Part shown: positions 35,619 to 44,703 of the stretch, piece by piece | Layout of the letters: every line of letters begins with the position of its first letter | Position numbering within the stretch: the first letter of the stretch is position 1 | Source of the DNA: Actinocatenispora rupis | Lineage (GTDB): Bacteria > Actinomycetota > Actinomycetes > Mycobacteriales > Micromonosporaceae | Length of the DNA stretch: 64,000 nucleotides | Assembly: GCF_016861975.1 (NCBI RefSeq) | Contig: NZ_BOMB01000012.1 | Coordinates: forward strand, 186,001 to 250,000 | Reading direction: 5' to 3' | Notes under the pieces: generated by a model | Database searches by the model: none | The model's input: the letters and a program-made list of their open reading frames with translations, nothing else | Told to the model about the DNA's origin: nothing | Translations under genes and position numbers: made by a program

Positions 35619-37055
35619 TCACCAGGACGTACCGACGTCCGCGGTGGTGAGTGGGTGGCGGGTGACCGGCGCGGTCGACAGTTCGTCGGCGCCGGCGTCC
35701 GGGCGGGCGTCCCGGGGCTGCCCGTCGACGTCGTCGGTCACGTACGGGAAGGAGCCGGTAGCCGCGTCGATCGCCGGGCTGCCGGCCGTCAGGTGCGCGA
35801 TCTCGCCGTCGGCGGCCAGTTTCGGGTCCACCACGCGAATCTGGTCGGCGGGCAGGTCAAGCCCGACGGTCGCGTCCCCGGTCGGCCAGGCGATGTTCCC
35901 CTGGTACGTCTGGCCGGTCGGCGCCTTCGCCTCGCGGTACAGGGCGCCGGTGGAGCCGACGACGACGTTGTCCGCGACGACGCTGTCCACCGGTGGGTAC
36001 GTGTAGTTCGCGCCGGTCTCCACGTTGGACACGTTGCCGACGAACGTGTTGTGCGTGACGACGGCGTGCCGCACCTGCCAGTGCTGGGCCCAGAGCGACG
36101 GGTCGGTGTGGTCGGCGTCCGCGGTGACCGTACCGCCGTCGAGCTGGATCGCCGCGGTGAAACCGGATCCGGTCAGTCCGGCGAAGTAGTTGTCGTACAC
36201 CCGCTGGTCCTCGCCGTACAGCCGGATGCCTCCGGTGCCGGGCTTGCCACCGCCGAGGAACACGTTGCCGTAGAACGAGTTCCGGTCGCCGCGGCGGGCG
36301 GACAGCACGCCCGCCGACTCCCGGAACGTGTTGTACCGCACGGTGTTGTCGCTCGTCTTCACCGAGACGATCTCGGCGTCGCCGTCGCAGTTCGAGAACA
36401 GGTTGTACTCCACGGTCGCGTGCGCGCTCGACTCGGAGAGCTGGCTGACGCCGAGCCGGATCGCCTCGCCGCCGTTCGCGGTCTGCGCGGCCTCGTCGGC
36501 GAACAGGTTGTGGTCGATCCGGTCGTACTGGGAGACCTGGGACTGTCCACCGTAGACGGTGACGTAGTTGCCGAGCAGCGTCTTGTGCTCGAACGTGTTG
36601 TGGTCGATGCGGTTGTGGCCGCTGTTCTCCCCGGAGATCAGCACCCAGTGCGTACCGGCCGGCGTACCGAGGCGGAAGTGGTTGTCGGTGAGCCGCACGT
36701 GCCGGGAGGCGGTGACCTTCAGGGTGTTGGCGTTGGCCCAGTCGAGCCCGCGCACGGTCACGTACTCGGAGTCCTTGATCTCCAGCTGGCCGGCGGTGAT
36801 CCGGGCCTTGCCGGGGTGCGCCGCGCGGATGGTGACTGGCGCGTCCTTCGTGCCGAGCTTCGCCGCCAGCTTGCCGATCGTGTAGTCGCCGTCCGCCAGC
36901 ACGATCGTACTGCCGGCGGTGGCGGCGGACATCGCCGCGGCGAGCGTCGCCGAGTCGGAGACGGACACGTCGACCCGGCGCCCGGCGGACGCCGGGTTCG
37001 CCCACAGCACCACGCATCCGGCCGCGAGCACCGCGGCCAGCCATCGCCTCGCCAT
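35619..37055 (-). CDS. PL6-type parallel beta-helix lyase (chondroitinase B/alginate lyase-like)
   Basis: 478 residues with a Sec signal (WLAAVLAAGCVVLWANPASA). The beta-helix coils show the family 6 signature: GGEAIRLGVSQ, then DGDAEIVSVKTSDNTVRYNT, FRESAGVLSARRGDRNSFYG and NVFLGG, where the Lys and Arg correspond to the catalytic base and acid of chondroitinase B. The enzyme would cleave uronate-containing polysaccharide outside the cell. Its ATG shares one base with the TGA of the AXE1-type esterase, so both belong to the five-gene operon that starts with the other beta-helix gene. Substrate, alginate, chondroitin or another, is open. Confidence 0.85.
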   Translation of the reverse strand: MARRWLAAVLAAGCVVLWANPASAGRRVDVSVSDSATLAAAMSAATAGSTIVLADGDYTIGKLAAKLGTKDAPVTIRAAHPGKARITAGQLEIKDSEYVTVRGLDWANANTLKVTASRHVRLTDNHFRLGTPAGTHWVLISGENSGHNRIDHNTFEHKTLLGNYVTVYGGQSQVSQYDRIDHNLFADEAAQTANGGEAIRLGVSQLSESSAHATVEYNLFSNCDGDAEIVSVKTSDNTVRYNTFRESAGVLSARRGDRNSFYGNVFLGGGKPGTGGIRLYGEDQRVYDNYFAGLTGSGFTAAIQLDGGTVTADADHTDPSLWAQHWQVRHAVVTHNTFVGNVSNVETGANYTYPPVDSVVADNVVVGSTGALYREAKAPTGQTYQGNIAWPTGDATVGLDLPADQIRVVDPKLAADGEIAHLTAGSPAIDAATGSFPYVTDDVDGQPRDARPDAGADELSTAPVTRHPLTTADVGTSW

Positions 37056-38038
37056 CACTCCCCCGTCCCCGGTACGCCCAGCGTCGCGTGCAGCGCGGTC
37101 AGCTTGCGCGGCAGGTCGTACTCGGCGCCGCCCTCGTGGCCGTTGTAGGTGAAGATCTCGATCTGCTTGTCGCCGGCGTACCGGTGGTAGGCGGCGAAGA
37201 CGGTCGACGGCGGGCACACGTTGTCCATCAGCCCGACCGAGAACCAGCCGGGACACGTGGCGCGGGCGGCGAAGTTGACGCCGTCGAAGTACGACAGCGT
37301 GTCGAGTACGCCGTCGGCGGCGAACCGGTGGCCCTTGAGGAACCGCGCGATCTCCGCGTACGGCCCGGTGTCGGTGATCTGCGAGGCGCGCCGGTAGTGG
37401 CACAGGAACGGGACGTCGGCGATCATCGCGGCCAGGTCGTCGCGCAGCCCGGCGGCGGCGAGCGCGAGCCCGCCGCCCTGGCTGCCGCCGAGCACCGCGA
37501 CGCGCGCGGGATCCACGTCCGGGCTGGCCTTCGCGGCGTCGACGGCGCGGACCGCGTCGGTGATCAGCCGGCGGTAGTAGTGCCGGGCCGGGTCCTCCAC
37601 GCCGCGGGTGAGGAAGCCGGGCGACGACGAGCCGTGCCCGTCCGGCGCGACGTCCGGCGTCTCGGCGATCGTCTTGCCGCCACCGCCCTGCCCGCGGTTG
37701 TCCATCACCAGGTGCGCGTACCCGGCGGCGCTCCACGTCAGCCACTCGTACGGGACGCCGCGGCCGCCGTTGTAGCCGATGTACTGCACGACGGCGGGCA
37801 GCGGGCCGGTGCGCTGCCGGGGCAGCAGCAGCCACGCCTTCACCGGCTGGCCGCCCCAGCCGGTGAACGTCACGTCCTGTACCTCCACTGTGGACAGTTT
37901 CGCGTCGTACGGCACGAACTCGGCGGTCACCGCGTCGTGTCCGGCCAGCGTGTCCTTCCAGAACTGGTCGAAGTCGGCCGGTTCCGCCGGATCCGGCCGG
38001 TACTCCCGGAGCCGGTCGAGCGGCATGTCGACGAGCAC
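37055..38038 (-). CDS. Acetyl xylan esterase (AXE1)-type carbohydrate esterase
   Basis: 327 residues from the GTG one base after the PL8 stop, with AGGAAGGA upstream. AXE1/cephalosporin deacetylase marks: EYRPDPAEPADFDQFW at the start, WLLLPRQRTGPLPAVVQYIG, NRGQGGGG, the nucleophile Ser in VLGGSQGGG, an acidic residue near VGLMDNVCPPST and His in TYNGHEGG. No signal peptide, so intracellular. It removes acetyl groups from sugars. Coupled to PL8 before it and PL6 behind it, it suggests that the substrate polysaccharide is acetylated. Confidence 0.87.
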   Translation of the reverse strand: MLVDMPLDRLREYRPDPAEPADFDQFWKDTLAGHDAVTAEFVPYDAKLSTVEVQDVTFTGWGGQPVKAWLLLPRQRTGPLPAVVQYIGYNGGRGVPYEWLTWSAAGYAHLVMDNRGQGGGGKTIAETPDVAPDGHGSSSPGFLTRGVEDPARHYYRRLITDAVRAVDAAKASPDVDPARVAVLGGSQGGGLALAAAGLRDDLAAMIADVPFLCHYRRASQITDTGPYAEIARFLKGHRFAADGVLDTLSYFDGVNFAARATCPGWFSVGLMDNVCPPSTVFAAYHRYAGDKQIEIFTYNGHEGGAEYDLPRKLTALHATLGVPGTGE

Positions 38039-38039
38039 G

Positions 38040-40418
38040 TCAGTCCTTCCTGAACTCGATCGCGACGGTGGCACCGGGGGTGCGCGCCGCGGTGTCCACG
38101 CCGATCCGTACGCCGCCGCGCGTGCGGGTGACGGTCACCCCGTCGACCGCGGCGACCGGGGTCAGCGGCTGCGCCAGGTCCACGGTCAGCGTGCCGCGGC
38201 CCTGCGTCGGGTCGGCGACGGCGACCGTACTTCTGTTGCCGCGCTTGGTGAGTACGACCGAGCACGCGCCGTCGGCGGTGAGCGGCCCGACCGTACCGGC
38301 GGTCCAGAAGTTGACCGCGTCGAGTCCGGCGCCGCGGACCGCGTGGGCGGTGGCATCGGCGGCGACGATCCGGACCGGCGGATCGTCGGCCCAGCGCCGG
38401 GTCACCGCCGCGCTGGCCATCGGCAGCTGCACGTACCGGTACGAGCCGTCGGTCGGCGCGGTCCCGTGGTCCTGCCACAGCGTCTGGTACGGCCGCGTCA
38501 CCGGGGTGTCCGTGCCGTACTTGAGGTTGATCTCGCGCCAGGTGTGGGTTCTGTTCTCCCGCAACGCATGCAGCGTCGGGCGGGTCGGGAACACGTACCC
38601 GCCGGTGCCGTCGAGGTGGCACCACGACACCCGCTCCAGCGTGCCGGTCCCGGTGTGCCGCGCACCGTCCACAGTGAACGCCGCGGTGGCGTCGGCGAGC
38701 TTCCGGTTCTCCACCACCGTCTCCACGGTCGCGGCGCCGCCGGTGATCCCGCTGCCGACGCACACCACGGCGTCGTCCACGAAGAACCAGCTCTTGTACG
38801 CCCGCAGCGTCGAGCCCACCCCGCGCAGGTCCATCCCGTACGCGGCAAGGGTTGCGCCCGGGACGGCGGCACCGCCGACCCACGTCGCGGCGCTCACCGT
38901 ACGCTGGCCGGCGGCGTCCGCCAGCCGGGCACTGTCCACAGTGGTCCCCGCCAACCGGTACGGGTCGACGGTCGGCCAGTAGTCGCCGCTGTAGTGCCCG
39001 AGATCGTCGGTGTAGAGCAGCACCATGCCGTCGGACAGGTGCCAGCCGTGCAGGTTCTCGTTCTGGATCGACTCGTAGTCGTAGATCCGGCTGGAGTAGG
39101 CGGAGACCGAGTAGGAGAACGTCGGGCGGCGGTGCACCGCCTTGTCCATCCGCGGGTACTGCTTGTGCCGCACCGGACGCGGGTCGGCCGGCACCGCGGA
39201 CGCGAGTACCGAGCGGGCGGCCACCAGCGACGAGATGTCGGTGACGGTAAGGAAGTCGCGGTAGGTGTCCTCGGTGATCCAGCGCTTCGCCAGCGCGGTC
39301 AGGTGGGTCGCGGTGTCCGCGGGCGCGGCCGGAATGAGCCGCAGCGTCGCCTCGATGATGGTCTGCGCGGCCACGTGGCCCTGCTTGCTGGGCCGGGCGA
39401 TCTCCCGGCCGCACACCGAGTGCACCACGTCGCCGCGGATCAGCAGCGGGTCGAACGCCTCGTCGATCCACTCGTACACGTGGGCCGCGGCGGGATCGGT
39501 GACCTGCCAGTCGCTGTCGCCGATCAGGTGCAGCAGGCCGGACAGCGTGTTGAGCAGTTCCTTGCCGTACCCGCCGTTGTACGGGTGCATCCAGTGCTGG
39601 AGGTACGATCCGTCGGCCCAGAACCCCTCGCCGGTACCGTTGCCCGCGTCGGCGTACGCGAAGACGGAGTTCGCGCCGCCACCCTCCACATCGGACAGCG
39701 CGTCGCGGACCCGGAGCAGCGCGGCGGTGTCGCCGTCGAGCACGGCGCGGACCGCGACCACGGTGGCGATCCAGACCCGGTTGGCGCCGGTCGCGATCTG
39801 CCGGTCGATCCGCCACAGGTTCGGGTCCGGTGTGTAGAAGTCGACCGCGCCGGTGAGCCGGGCGAGCCGGTCGGCGCCGATGACGTCGTACAGCAGCACC
39901 ATGGTGTTGTTGAGCTGGGTCGGTGCGCCGATCTCCCAGTCCCAGTCGTTGTCGTACCGGGTGAGGGTGGTGTTGTAGCGGTGCTCGGACATCCAGTCCA
40001 GGGCGCCGAGCACCGTGTCGGCGACGGTCGCGTCGCCGTGGTGCGCGGTGCCGACGGTGGCCCAGGAGTTCGCGATCTGCGCGATGCGCGAGAAGTTCGC
40101 GGTCACGTCGTGCGACGCGGTCGTACTCGCCAGGTCCTTCCACAGCACCGTACGGCCCGCGCTGGTGTCCAGTGTGGACAGTGCGGAGGTGGCGGCCTTC
40201 TCGATCCGGCGTACCGCGACGGCGATGTCCGGGTCGGTCGGGTCCAGGTCGGCGCCGCCGGTGAGCTGGTCGAACCACCGCTGCCGCAGCGCGTCGGTCG
40301 GCTTCGCGGTGCCGGCCAGGGCGACGCTCGGCAGCCCGGTGAGCCCGACCACCGCGCCGGCACCGGCCGCGCCGAGCAACGTACGGCGCGCCACGCGGAC
40401 GCCGTCGGAGGATGGCAT
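38040..40418 (-). CDS. Polysaccharide lyase family 8, Tat-exported (second copy)
   Basis: 792 residues. The ATG of MPSSDGVRVARRTLLGAAG has GGAAGGGAA seven bases ahead; an earlier GTG overlaps the previous stop but lacks such a site. RVARRTLLG is a twin-arginine signal. The PL8 body has YDNDWDWEIGAPTQLNNTMV, GFWADGSYLQHWMHPYNGGY with the His and Tyr of the active site, and SSRIYDYESIQNENLHGW. C-terminal beta-sheets are complete. It is only distantly similar to the PL8 at 22558-25116, so the two probably attack different linkages or substrates. Followed by the AXE1 esterase. Confidence 0.88.
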   Translation of the reverse strand: MPSSDGVRVARRTLLGAAGAGAVVGLTGLPSVALAGTAKPTDALRQRWFDQLTGGADLDPTDPDIAVAVRRIEKAATSALSTLDTSAGRTVLWKDLASTTASHDVTANFSRIAQIANSWATVGTAHHGDATVADTVLGALDWMSEHRYNTTLTRYDNDWDWEIGAPTQLNNTMVLLYDVIGADRLARLTGAVDFYTPDPNLWRIDRQIATGANRVWIATVVAVRAVLDGDTAALLRVRDALSDVEGGGANSVFAYADAGNGTGEGFWADGSYLQHWMHPYNGGYGKELLNTLSGLLHLIGDSDWQVTDPAAAHVYEWIDEAFDPLLIRGDVVHSVCGREIARPSKQGHVAAQTIIEATLRLIPAAPADTATHLTALAKRWITEDTYRDFLTVTDISSLVAARSVLASAVPADPRPVRHKQYPRMDKAVHRRPTFSYSVSAYSSRIYDYESIQNENLHGWHLSDGMVLLYTDDLGHYSGDYWPTVDPYRLAGTTVDSARLADAAGQRTVSAATWVGGAAVPGATLAAYGMDLRGVGSTLRAYKSWFFVDDAVVCVGSGITGGAATVETVVENRKLADATAAFTVDGARHTGTGTLERVSWCHLDGTGGYVFPTRPTLHALRENRTHTWREINLKYGTDTPVTRPYQTLWQDHGTAPTDGSYRYVQLPMASAAVTRRWADDPPVRIVAADATAHAVRGAGLDAVNFWTAGTVGPLTADGACSVVLTKRGNRSTVAVADPTQGRGTLTVDLAQPLTPVAAVDGVTVTRTRGGVRIGVDTAARTPGATVAIEFRKD

Positions 40419-40435
40419 GGTGTTCCCTTCCCGTG

Positions 40436-41665
40436 TCACGAACGGAACAGGACGTCGGCCGGTACGGCCGCGGCGAGCGCGGCGGCACCGGACGCGTTGG
40501 GGTGCAGGCCGTCACCGCTGGAGTACGCGGGGAGCAGCCGGCTCGGCCGCGCCGGATCCCGCAGTACGGCGTCGAAGTCGACGAGCGCGTCGAACACGCG
40601 CCCGGTGCGCAGCCCGGCGTTCACCGCGCCGCGCACGTCGTCCAGCGCCGGCGTGTACCGCTGCCAGCCCTCGAACGGGGTGATCGTGGCGCCGACGACG
40701 CGCAGCCCGCGGCCCCGCGCCCGCACCGCAAGCTGCCGGTACGCGGCGAGGATCGCGGCCGGGTCGGTCTGGCTGGGCGGCTGCTGGATGTCGTTGATGC
40801 CGAGGAAGACCAGCACGGTGTCCACACCGGACAGTCCGGCGACGTCCCGGTCGAACCGGCGTTGCGCGCCCGGCCCGAACCGCGGATCGTCGAGCAGCAA
40901 CCGGTTCCCGCTGATGCCGAGGTTCGCCACCGCGATACCCGGGTACCGGTCGGCGAGCCGGTCCGGCCAGCGCTGGTTGGTGTCGTCGGGCGTACCGACG
41001 CCCTCGGTGATGGAGTCGCCGAGGATCGCCAGCCCGCGCGCGGCCCCGGCGACCTCGACCGCGGCCAGCAGGAACACCGACGGCGTCGTCGTCGGGTACG
41101 CCTCCGCGCCACCGCCGGTGTGGTCCCCGGGGATCGACACGTACCCGGTGGCGTGGGTTCCACGGTGGAAGGCGACCGGGCCGGTCGGCCCAAGCAGGTA
41201 CGCGGAGACGACCAGGTCGCCGGCGTGCGGCACGACCAGATCGACCGGGTCGCTGGTGAGCGTGGCGCCGGCCGGGAGCGACGCCACCGGCTCGCCGCCG
41301 AACGTCACGGCCCGCAGCGACGCGGGATCCACCGCTGCGCTGGCCCCCGTCGTACCGGCGGGGCGCCGCGCGACGGTCACCGGACCCACGGTCACCGCGG
41401 CGTCGGCGTACGGGTTGGCGAAGCGGAGCCGGACCCGCCGCGAGCCGGCCGACAGCCGCGCCACCGACCGTACCGTAGCGTCCCGGAAACCGTTGTACGC
41501 CAAGGTATCCGTCACGGTGGGCGCGCTCTGCGCGGTGTACCAGCTGGCGGCCCAGTCGCTGCGGGTGCCGTCGACCGGTGCGGCGCTGGCGGCGCGGCCG
41601 CCGGTCAGGACGGTGGCGCCCAGGCCGACCGCGGCGCCGCGCAGGAAACCCCGGCGGTCAGCCAC
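40436..41665 (-). CDS. SGNH/GDSL esterase, Tat-exported
   Basis: 409 residues. DRRGFLRGAAVGLGATVLTG is a Tat signal. An N-terminal beta-sandwich (about 35-195) precedes the SGNH hydrolase: Ser in LAILGDSITEGVG, Gly/Asn in GISGNRLL and LGINDIQQ, Asp and His in SGDGLHPNA. Such enzymes remove acyl groups from extracellular glycans. GTG start, overlapping the end of the beta-helix gene by eight bases; PL8 follows with a stop/start overlap region. A second esterase beside the intracellular AXE1, acting before the lyases. Confidence 0.88.
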   Translation of the reverse strand: MADRRGFLRGAAVGLGATVLTGGRAASAAPVDGTRSDWAASWYTAQSAPTVTDTLAYNGFRDATVRSVARLSAGSRRVRLRFANPYADAAVTVGPVTVARRPAGTTGASAAVDPASLRAVTFGGEPVASLPAGATLTSDPVDLVVPHAGDLVVSAYLLGPTGPVAFHRGTHATGYVSIPGDHTGGGAEAYPTTTPSVFLLAAVEVAGAARGLAILGDSITEGVGTPDDTNQRWPDRLADRYPGIAVANLGISGNRLLLDDPRFGPGAQRRFDRDVAGLSGVDTVLVFLGINDIQQPPSQTDPAAILAAYRQLAVRARGRGLRVVGATITPFEGWQRYTPALDDVRGAVNAGLRTGRVFDALVDFDAVLRDPARPSRLLPAYSSGDGLHPNASGAAALAAAVPADVLFRS

Positions 41666-42707
41666 GGCGTACCGCCGGGCACGCCGCGGTCGGCTGGAAC
41701 TGGCTCGCGTACGTGCCGACCGCGTTGCCCCCGGTGTTGCCGGACATCGTGTTGCCGCACACCGTGCCCTGCGGTACGACGAGGAACTTGATGCCGCCCG
41801 CGCCGTTGCCCGTGATCGTGTTGGCGTACACGTCGTTGCCGGTGCCGTTGGGCGTACCGTCCGGTTCTGCCGTCCCGCCGAGCCGCACGCCGGCCGCGGC
41901 GGTGTCGGTCACCGTGTTCTTCCGGATGACGTTCCCGTTGCCGTGCAGGTCGATCGCGCCGGAGCCGGCCTCGGCCACGCCGGTACACGTGTTGTTCTCG
42001 ACGATGTTGCCGGTCGAGTGTTCCTTGATGTCGACGCACTCGCTGCCGCCGTCGGTGTCGATCGCGTTGCCGTGGATCCAGTTGCCGTTGCTGGCGTCCG
42101 TGACGCCGGTCTGCTGCTGGTGGCTGAGCGCCGCGCCGACGTAGATGCCCTCGCCGTTGATGAAGCCGGTGTCCGGGTCCGGCCCGTACCGGCCGCAGCC
42201 GGTGATGTGGTTGTCGGCGACCTCCGAGTCCTGCGAGGAGTCGATCAGGTGCAGGCACTCGCCGCCGGCGTTCTTCAGGTGCATGTCGGCGATGGTCAGG
42301 TCGTCGGCGCCGTCGGCGTAGACGAGCTTGTTGCGGTAGTTGCCGCCGTTCGCGCCGTCGATCGTGAAGCCGGTCAGCGTCGTCTGGTGGTGGTCGACCT
42401 CGAACACGTGCGAGGCGCCGCCGCCGGTCACCACGGCGTCCGCCGGCCCGGTCACCGTCACGTCCGTGTACTTCGTGGCCGCGTCCTGCGCGTAGTGCCC
42501 GGACGCGAGGTGCACGGTACTGCCGGGTCCGGCGACGTCCAGCGCGTGCTGGATCGTCGCGTACGGTGCGCTGGGCGTGCCGGCGGCCGAGTCGCTGCCG
42601 CCGGGCGCCACGTACACGTCGACGGCGGCGGCCGACGCGCGGCCCGCCGGTACGACGGCTGCCAGGGCCACGGCGGCGAGGACGAGCGGGATCTGCGCAG
42701 GTTTCAC
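41658..42707 (-). CDS. Secreted right-handed parallel beta-helix protein
   Basis: 349 residues with signal peptide IPLVLAAVALAAVVPAGRASA. AVDVYVAPGGSDSAAGTPSA and PYATIQHALDVAGPGSTVHL form the common entry of extracellular beta-helix enzymes (DUF1565-like), followed by coils such as NWIHGNAIDTDGGSECVDIK and GNIVENNTCTGV and NVIRKNTVTDT. No PL6, PL1 or GH28 catalytic signature was recognised. First gene of the operon with SGNH, PL8, AXE1 and PL6; probably a lyase or a glycan-binding protein. Confidence 0.78.
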   Translation of the reverse strand: MKPAQIPLVLAAVALAAVVPAGRASAAAVDVYVAPGGSDSAAGTPSAPYATIQHALDVAGPGSTVHLASGHYAQDAATKYTDVTVTGPADAVVTGGGASHVFEVDHHQTTLTGFTIDGANGGNYRNKLVYADGADDLTIADMHLKNAGGECLHLIDSSQDSEVADNHITGCGRYGPDPDTGFINGEGIYVGAALSHQQQTGVTDASNGNWIHGNAIDTDGGSECVDIKEHSTGNIVENNTCTGVAEAGSGAIDLHGNGNVIRKNTVTDTAAAGVRLGGTAEPDGTPNGTGNDVYANTITGNGAGGIKFLVVPQGTVCGNTMSGNTGGNAVGTYASQFQPTAACPAVRRG

Positions 42708-42801
42708 CGGTACCTCCGGGGGGTTGGGAGGATGGACGGGTTTCGCTGCGGTGCAAGGGATGTGAGCTGGTGCGGGTCTCTCGGCGCGGTCGGTTCAGGG
42801 G

Positions 42802-42837
42802 GCGGTGCGGCCGCCGGGGGTCGGGCGGCCGCACCGC
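42802..42837 (-). terminator. Strong terminator after the ABC importer operon
   Basis: A perfect 14-bp stem (GCGGTGCGGCCGCC with GGCGGCCGCACCGC) and eight-base loop starts 12 bases beyond the last permease stop. It separates the importer operon from the esterase-lyase operon, which therefore needs its own promoter in the remaining about 95 bases. Confidence 0.75.
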
Positions 42838-42848
42838 GGACGGGGGGG

Positions 42849-43687
42849 TTACTTGATGCCGGTGGTGGCCAGGCCCTGCACGAAGTACCGCTGGCCGGCG
42901 AGGAACAGCAGGACCATCGGCAGCGTGGCGAGCGTCGTACCGGCCATCAGGAACTGCCACTGCGTGTGGTTCTCGGTCTGGAACACCGACAGGCCGACCT
43001 GGATGACGCGCATGCTGTCCTTCTGCGTCACCAGGAGCGGCCACAGGAAGTTGTTCCACGACTCCTGGAAGGTCAGCAGCGCGACCGTGGTGACCGCCGG
43101 CTTCACCAGCGGCGTCATGATGCGCGCGTAGATGCCGAACTCGCCGACACCGTCGAGCCGCGCCGCCTCCTCCAGCTCCACCGGCAGGTCCACGTAGAAC
43201 TGCCGGAACAGGAACACGGCGAACGGCGTGATCGCGCCCGGGATGATCAGCGCCCACCACGTGTTCAGCCAGCCGGTACCGCCCTGGCCGAGGATGTCGT
43301 TGCCGCCGGCCAGCGGCATGAACCGGACGATCAGGAACTCCGGCAGGATCTTCGTGTACGTCGGGATCATCAGCGCCGCGACGAACGAGTAGAACAGCAG
43401 CGTGCGCCCCCGGTACGGCAGGCGCGCCAGCGAGTACCCGGCCATCGACGCGAACACCACGTTCAGCACGGTGTGCCCGACGGCGATGATGAGGCTGTTG
43501 CGGGCGTACACGGCGGCACCGACGACGCGATGTCCGCCGGCGTCTTCAGCGACGTCAGTACCATCCAGGCGAACGGCGCGATCATCACGACCGCGATCAC
43601 GCCCAGCGCCACGTACAGCACGGTCCGGCCGGCGATGCGGCCGATCCGTACGGGCGGGCGGGTCACCTGCCGCTCAGCGGTTGCCAT
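42849..43687 (-). pseudogene. MalG-type ABC sugar permease, broken by an internal deletion/frameshift
   Basis: The N-terminal part (RTVLYVALGVIAVVMIAPFA then WMVLTSLKTPADIAS) is in one frame and the rest, from YARNSLIIAVGHTVLNVVFA to the end QRYFVQGLATTGIK, is in another (minus-strand ends 43463 and 42849). The conserved EAA loop ELEEAARLDGVGEFGIYARI and all later membrane segments are intact. Against family members some 20-25 residues between LKTPADI and YARNSL are absent, so deletion plus frame change lies near 43525. If real, the importer lacks one permease. Its start overlaps the MalF-type gene by 14 bases. Confidence 0.8.
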
Positions 43688-44630
43688 CGGTACCCCCGAT
43701 CATCCGGCGGTTCAGGATCGTCAGCACGATCAGGAAAGCGAACAGCACCAACGACTCCGCGCACGCGTACCCCATGCGGAACTCGCGGAACGCCGACTTG
43801 TACACCTGGTACGTCATCATCGTGGTGGTGTTGGCGGGGCCGCCGTCGGTCAGGATGTAGATCTGGTCGAACGACTGGAACGCGCCGATCACCGACGTGA
43901 CGAACACGAAGAACGTTGCGGGGCGCAGCAGCGGCAGCGTGATCGCGAAGAACTGCCGCACCTTCGAGGCGCCGTCGACGCTGGCCGCCTCGTACAGGTC
44001 GGAGGGGAGGCCCTGGAGCGCGGCCAGGTAGATGAGCATCTTCAACCCGATGCCCTGCCAGATGCCGACCACGATCACCGCGGGCATCGCCCAGGTCGTC
44101 GAGGACAGCCAGTTGACCGGGCTCAGGCCGAGGAACGACAGGACCGCGTTCGCCAGGCCGCCCTGCGGGTTGTAGATCCACAGCCACACCAGCGCCACCG
44201 CGATCGTCGCCGTCACCTGCGGCAGGAACACCGCGGTACGGAACAGCGACCGGCCGCGCAGCCGCCCGTTCAGGAGTACGGCGATGACCAGGGCGATGGC
44301 CATCGCCACCGGCACCGTGAAGAACGCGTACACCAGGGTGTTGACCATCGAGCGGCGGAACACCGCGTCGCCGGCGATCTCGGTGAAGTTGCCCAGCCCG
44401 ATGAACTTCGGCGGGGTGAGCACGTCGTACGAGGTGAAGCTGAGGACGATCGCGGCGACCAGCGGCAGCCCCGTCCACAGGGCCATGTGCAGGAAAGCCG
44501 GCGCCACCATCAGGTAGCCGGCGCGCCCGCGACCCCGCGACGCGGTACGCACGCGCCGGGTCGCCGGTGCCGGCCGGTCCGCACCGGTACGGCGGGTACC
44601 GGTGGCGGAGCGGGCGGAGGTCATCACCAC
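43674..44630 (-). CDS. MalF-type ABC sugar permease
   Basis: 318 residues with six predicted membrane segments, starting AGYLMVAPAFLHMALWTGLP. The EAA loop is DLYEAASVDGASKVRQFFAI followed by TLPLLRPATFF, which contacts the ATPase. Typical for CUT1-type importers of oligosaccharides. GTG start with AGGAAGG upstream. It lies between the solute-binding protein, from which a hairpin separates it, and the broken MalG-type gene. No ATPase gene is nearby; CUT1 systems in actinomycetes commonly share an MsiK-type ATPase encoded elsewhere. Confidence 0.9.
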   Translation of the reverse strand: MVMTSARSATGTRRTGADRPAPATRRVRTASRGRGRAGYLMVAPAFLHMALWTGLPLVAAIVLSFTSYDVLTPPKFIGLGNFTEIAGDAVFRRSMVNTLVYAFFTVPVAMAIALVIAVLLNGRLRGRSLFRTAVFLPQVTATIAVALVWLWIYNPQGGLANAVLSFLGLSPVNWLSSTTWAMPAVIVVGIWQGIGLKMLIYLAALQGLPSDLYEAASVDGASKVRQFFAITLPLLRPATFFVFVTSVIGAFQSFDQIYILTDGGPANTTTMMTYQVYKSAFREFRMGYACAESLVLFAFLIVLTILNRRMIGGTDGNR

Positions 44631-44657
44631 GGTGGCACCTTCCTGTGGCTGGATCGG

Positions 44658-44691
44658 CGGTCGTACGGGGCTTTCCGGCCCCGTACGACCG
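44658..44691 (-). terminator. Intra-operon hairpin between binding protein and permeases
   Basis: CGGTCGTACGGGGC and GCCCCGTACGACCG form a perfect 14-bp stem with loop TTTCCG, 13 bases after the solute-binding protein's stop and before the permease ribosome-binding site. Such hairpins let the binding protein message exceed that of the permeases, by partial termination or by protecting the upstream 3' end. Confidence 0.7.
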
Positions 44692-44703
44692 TCTCGCGTG
44701 GAC

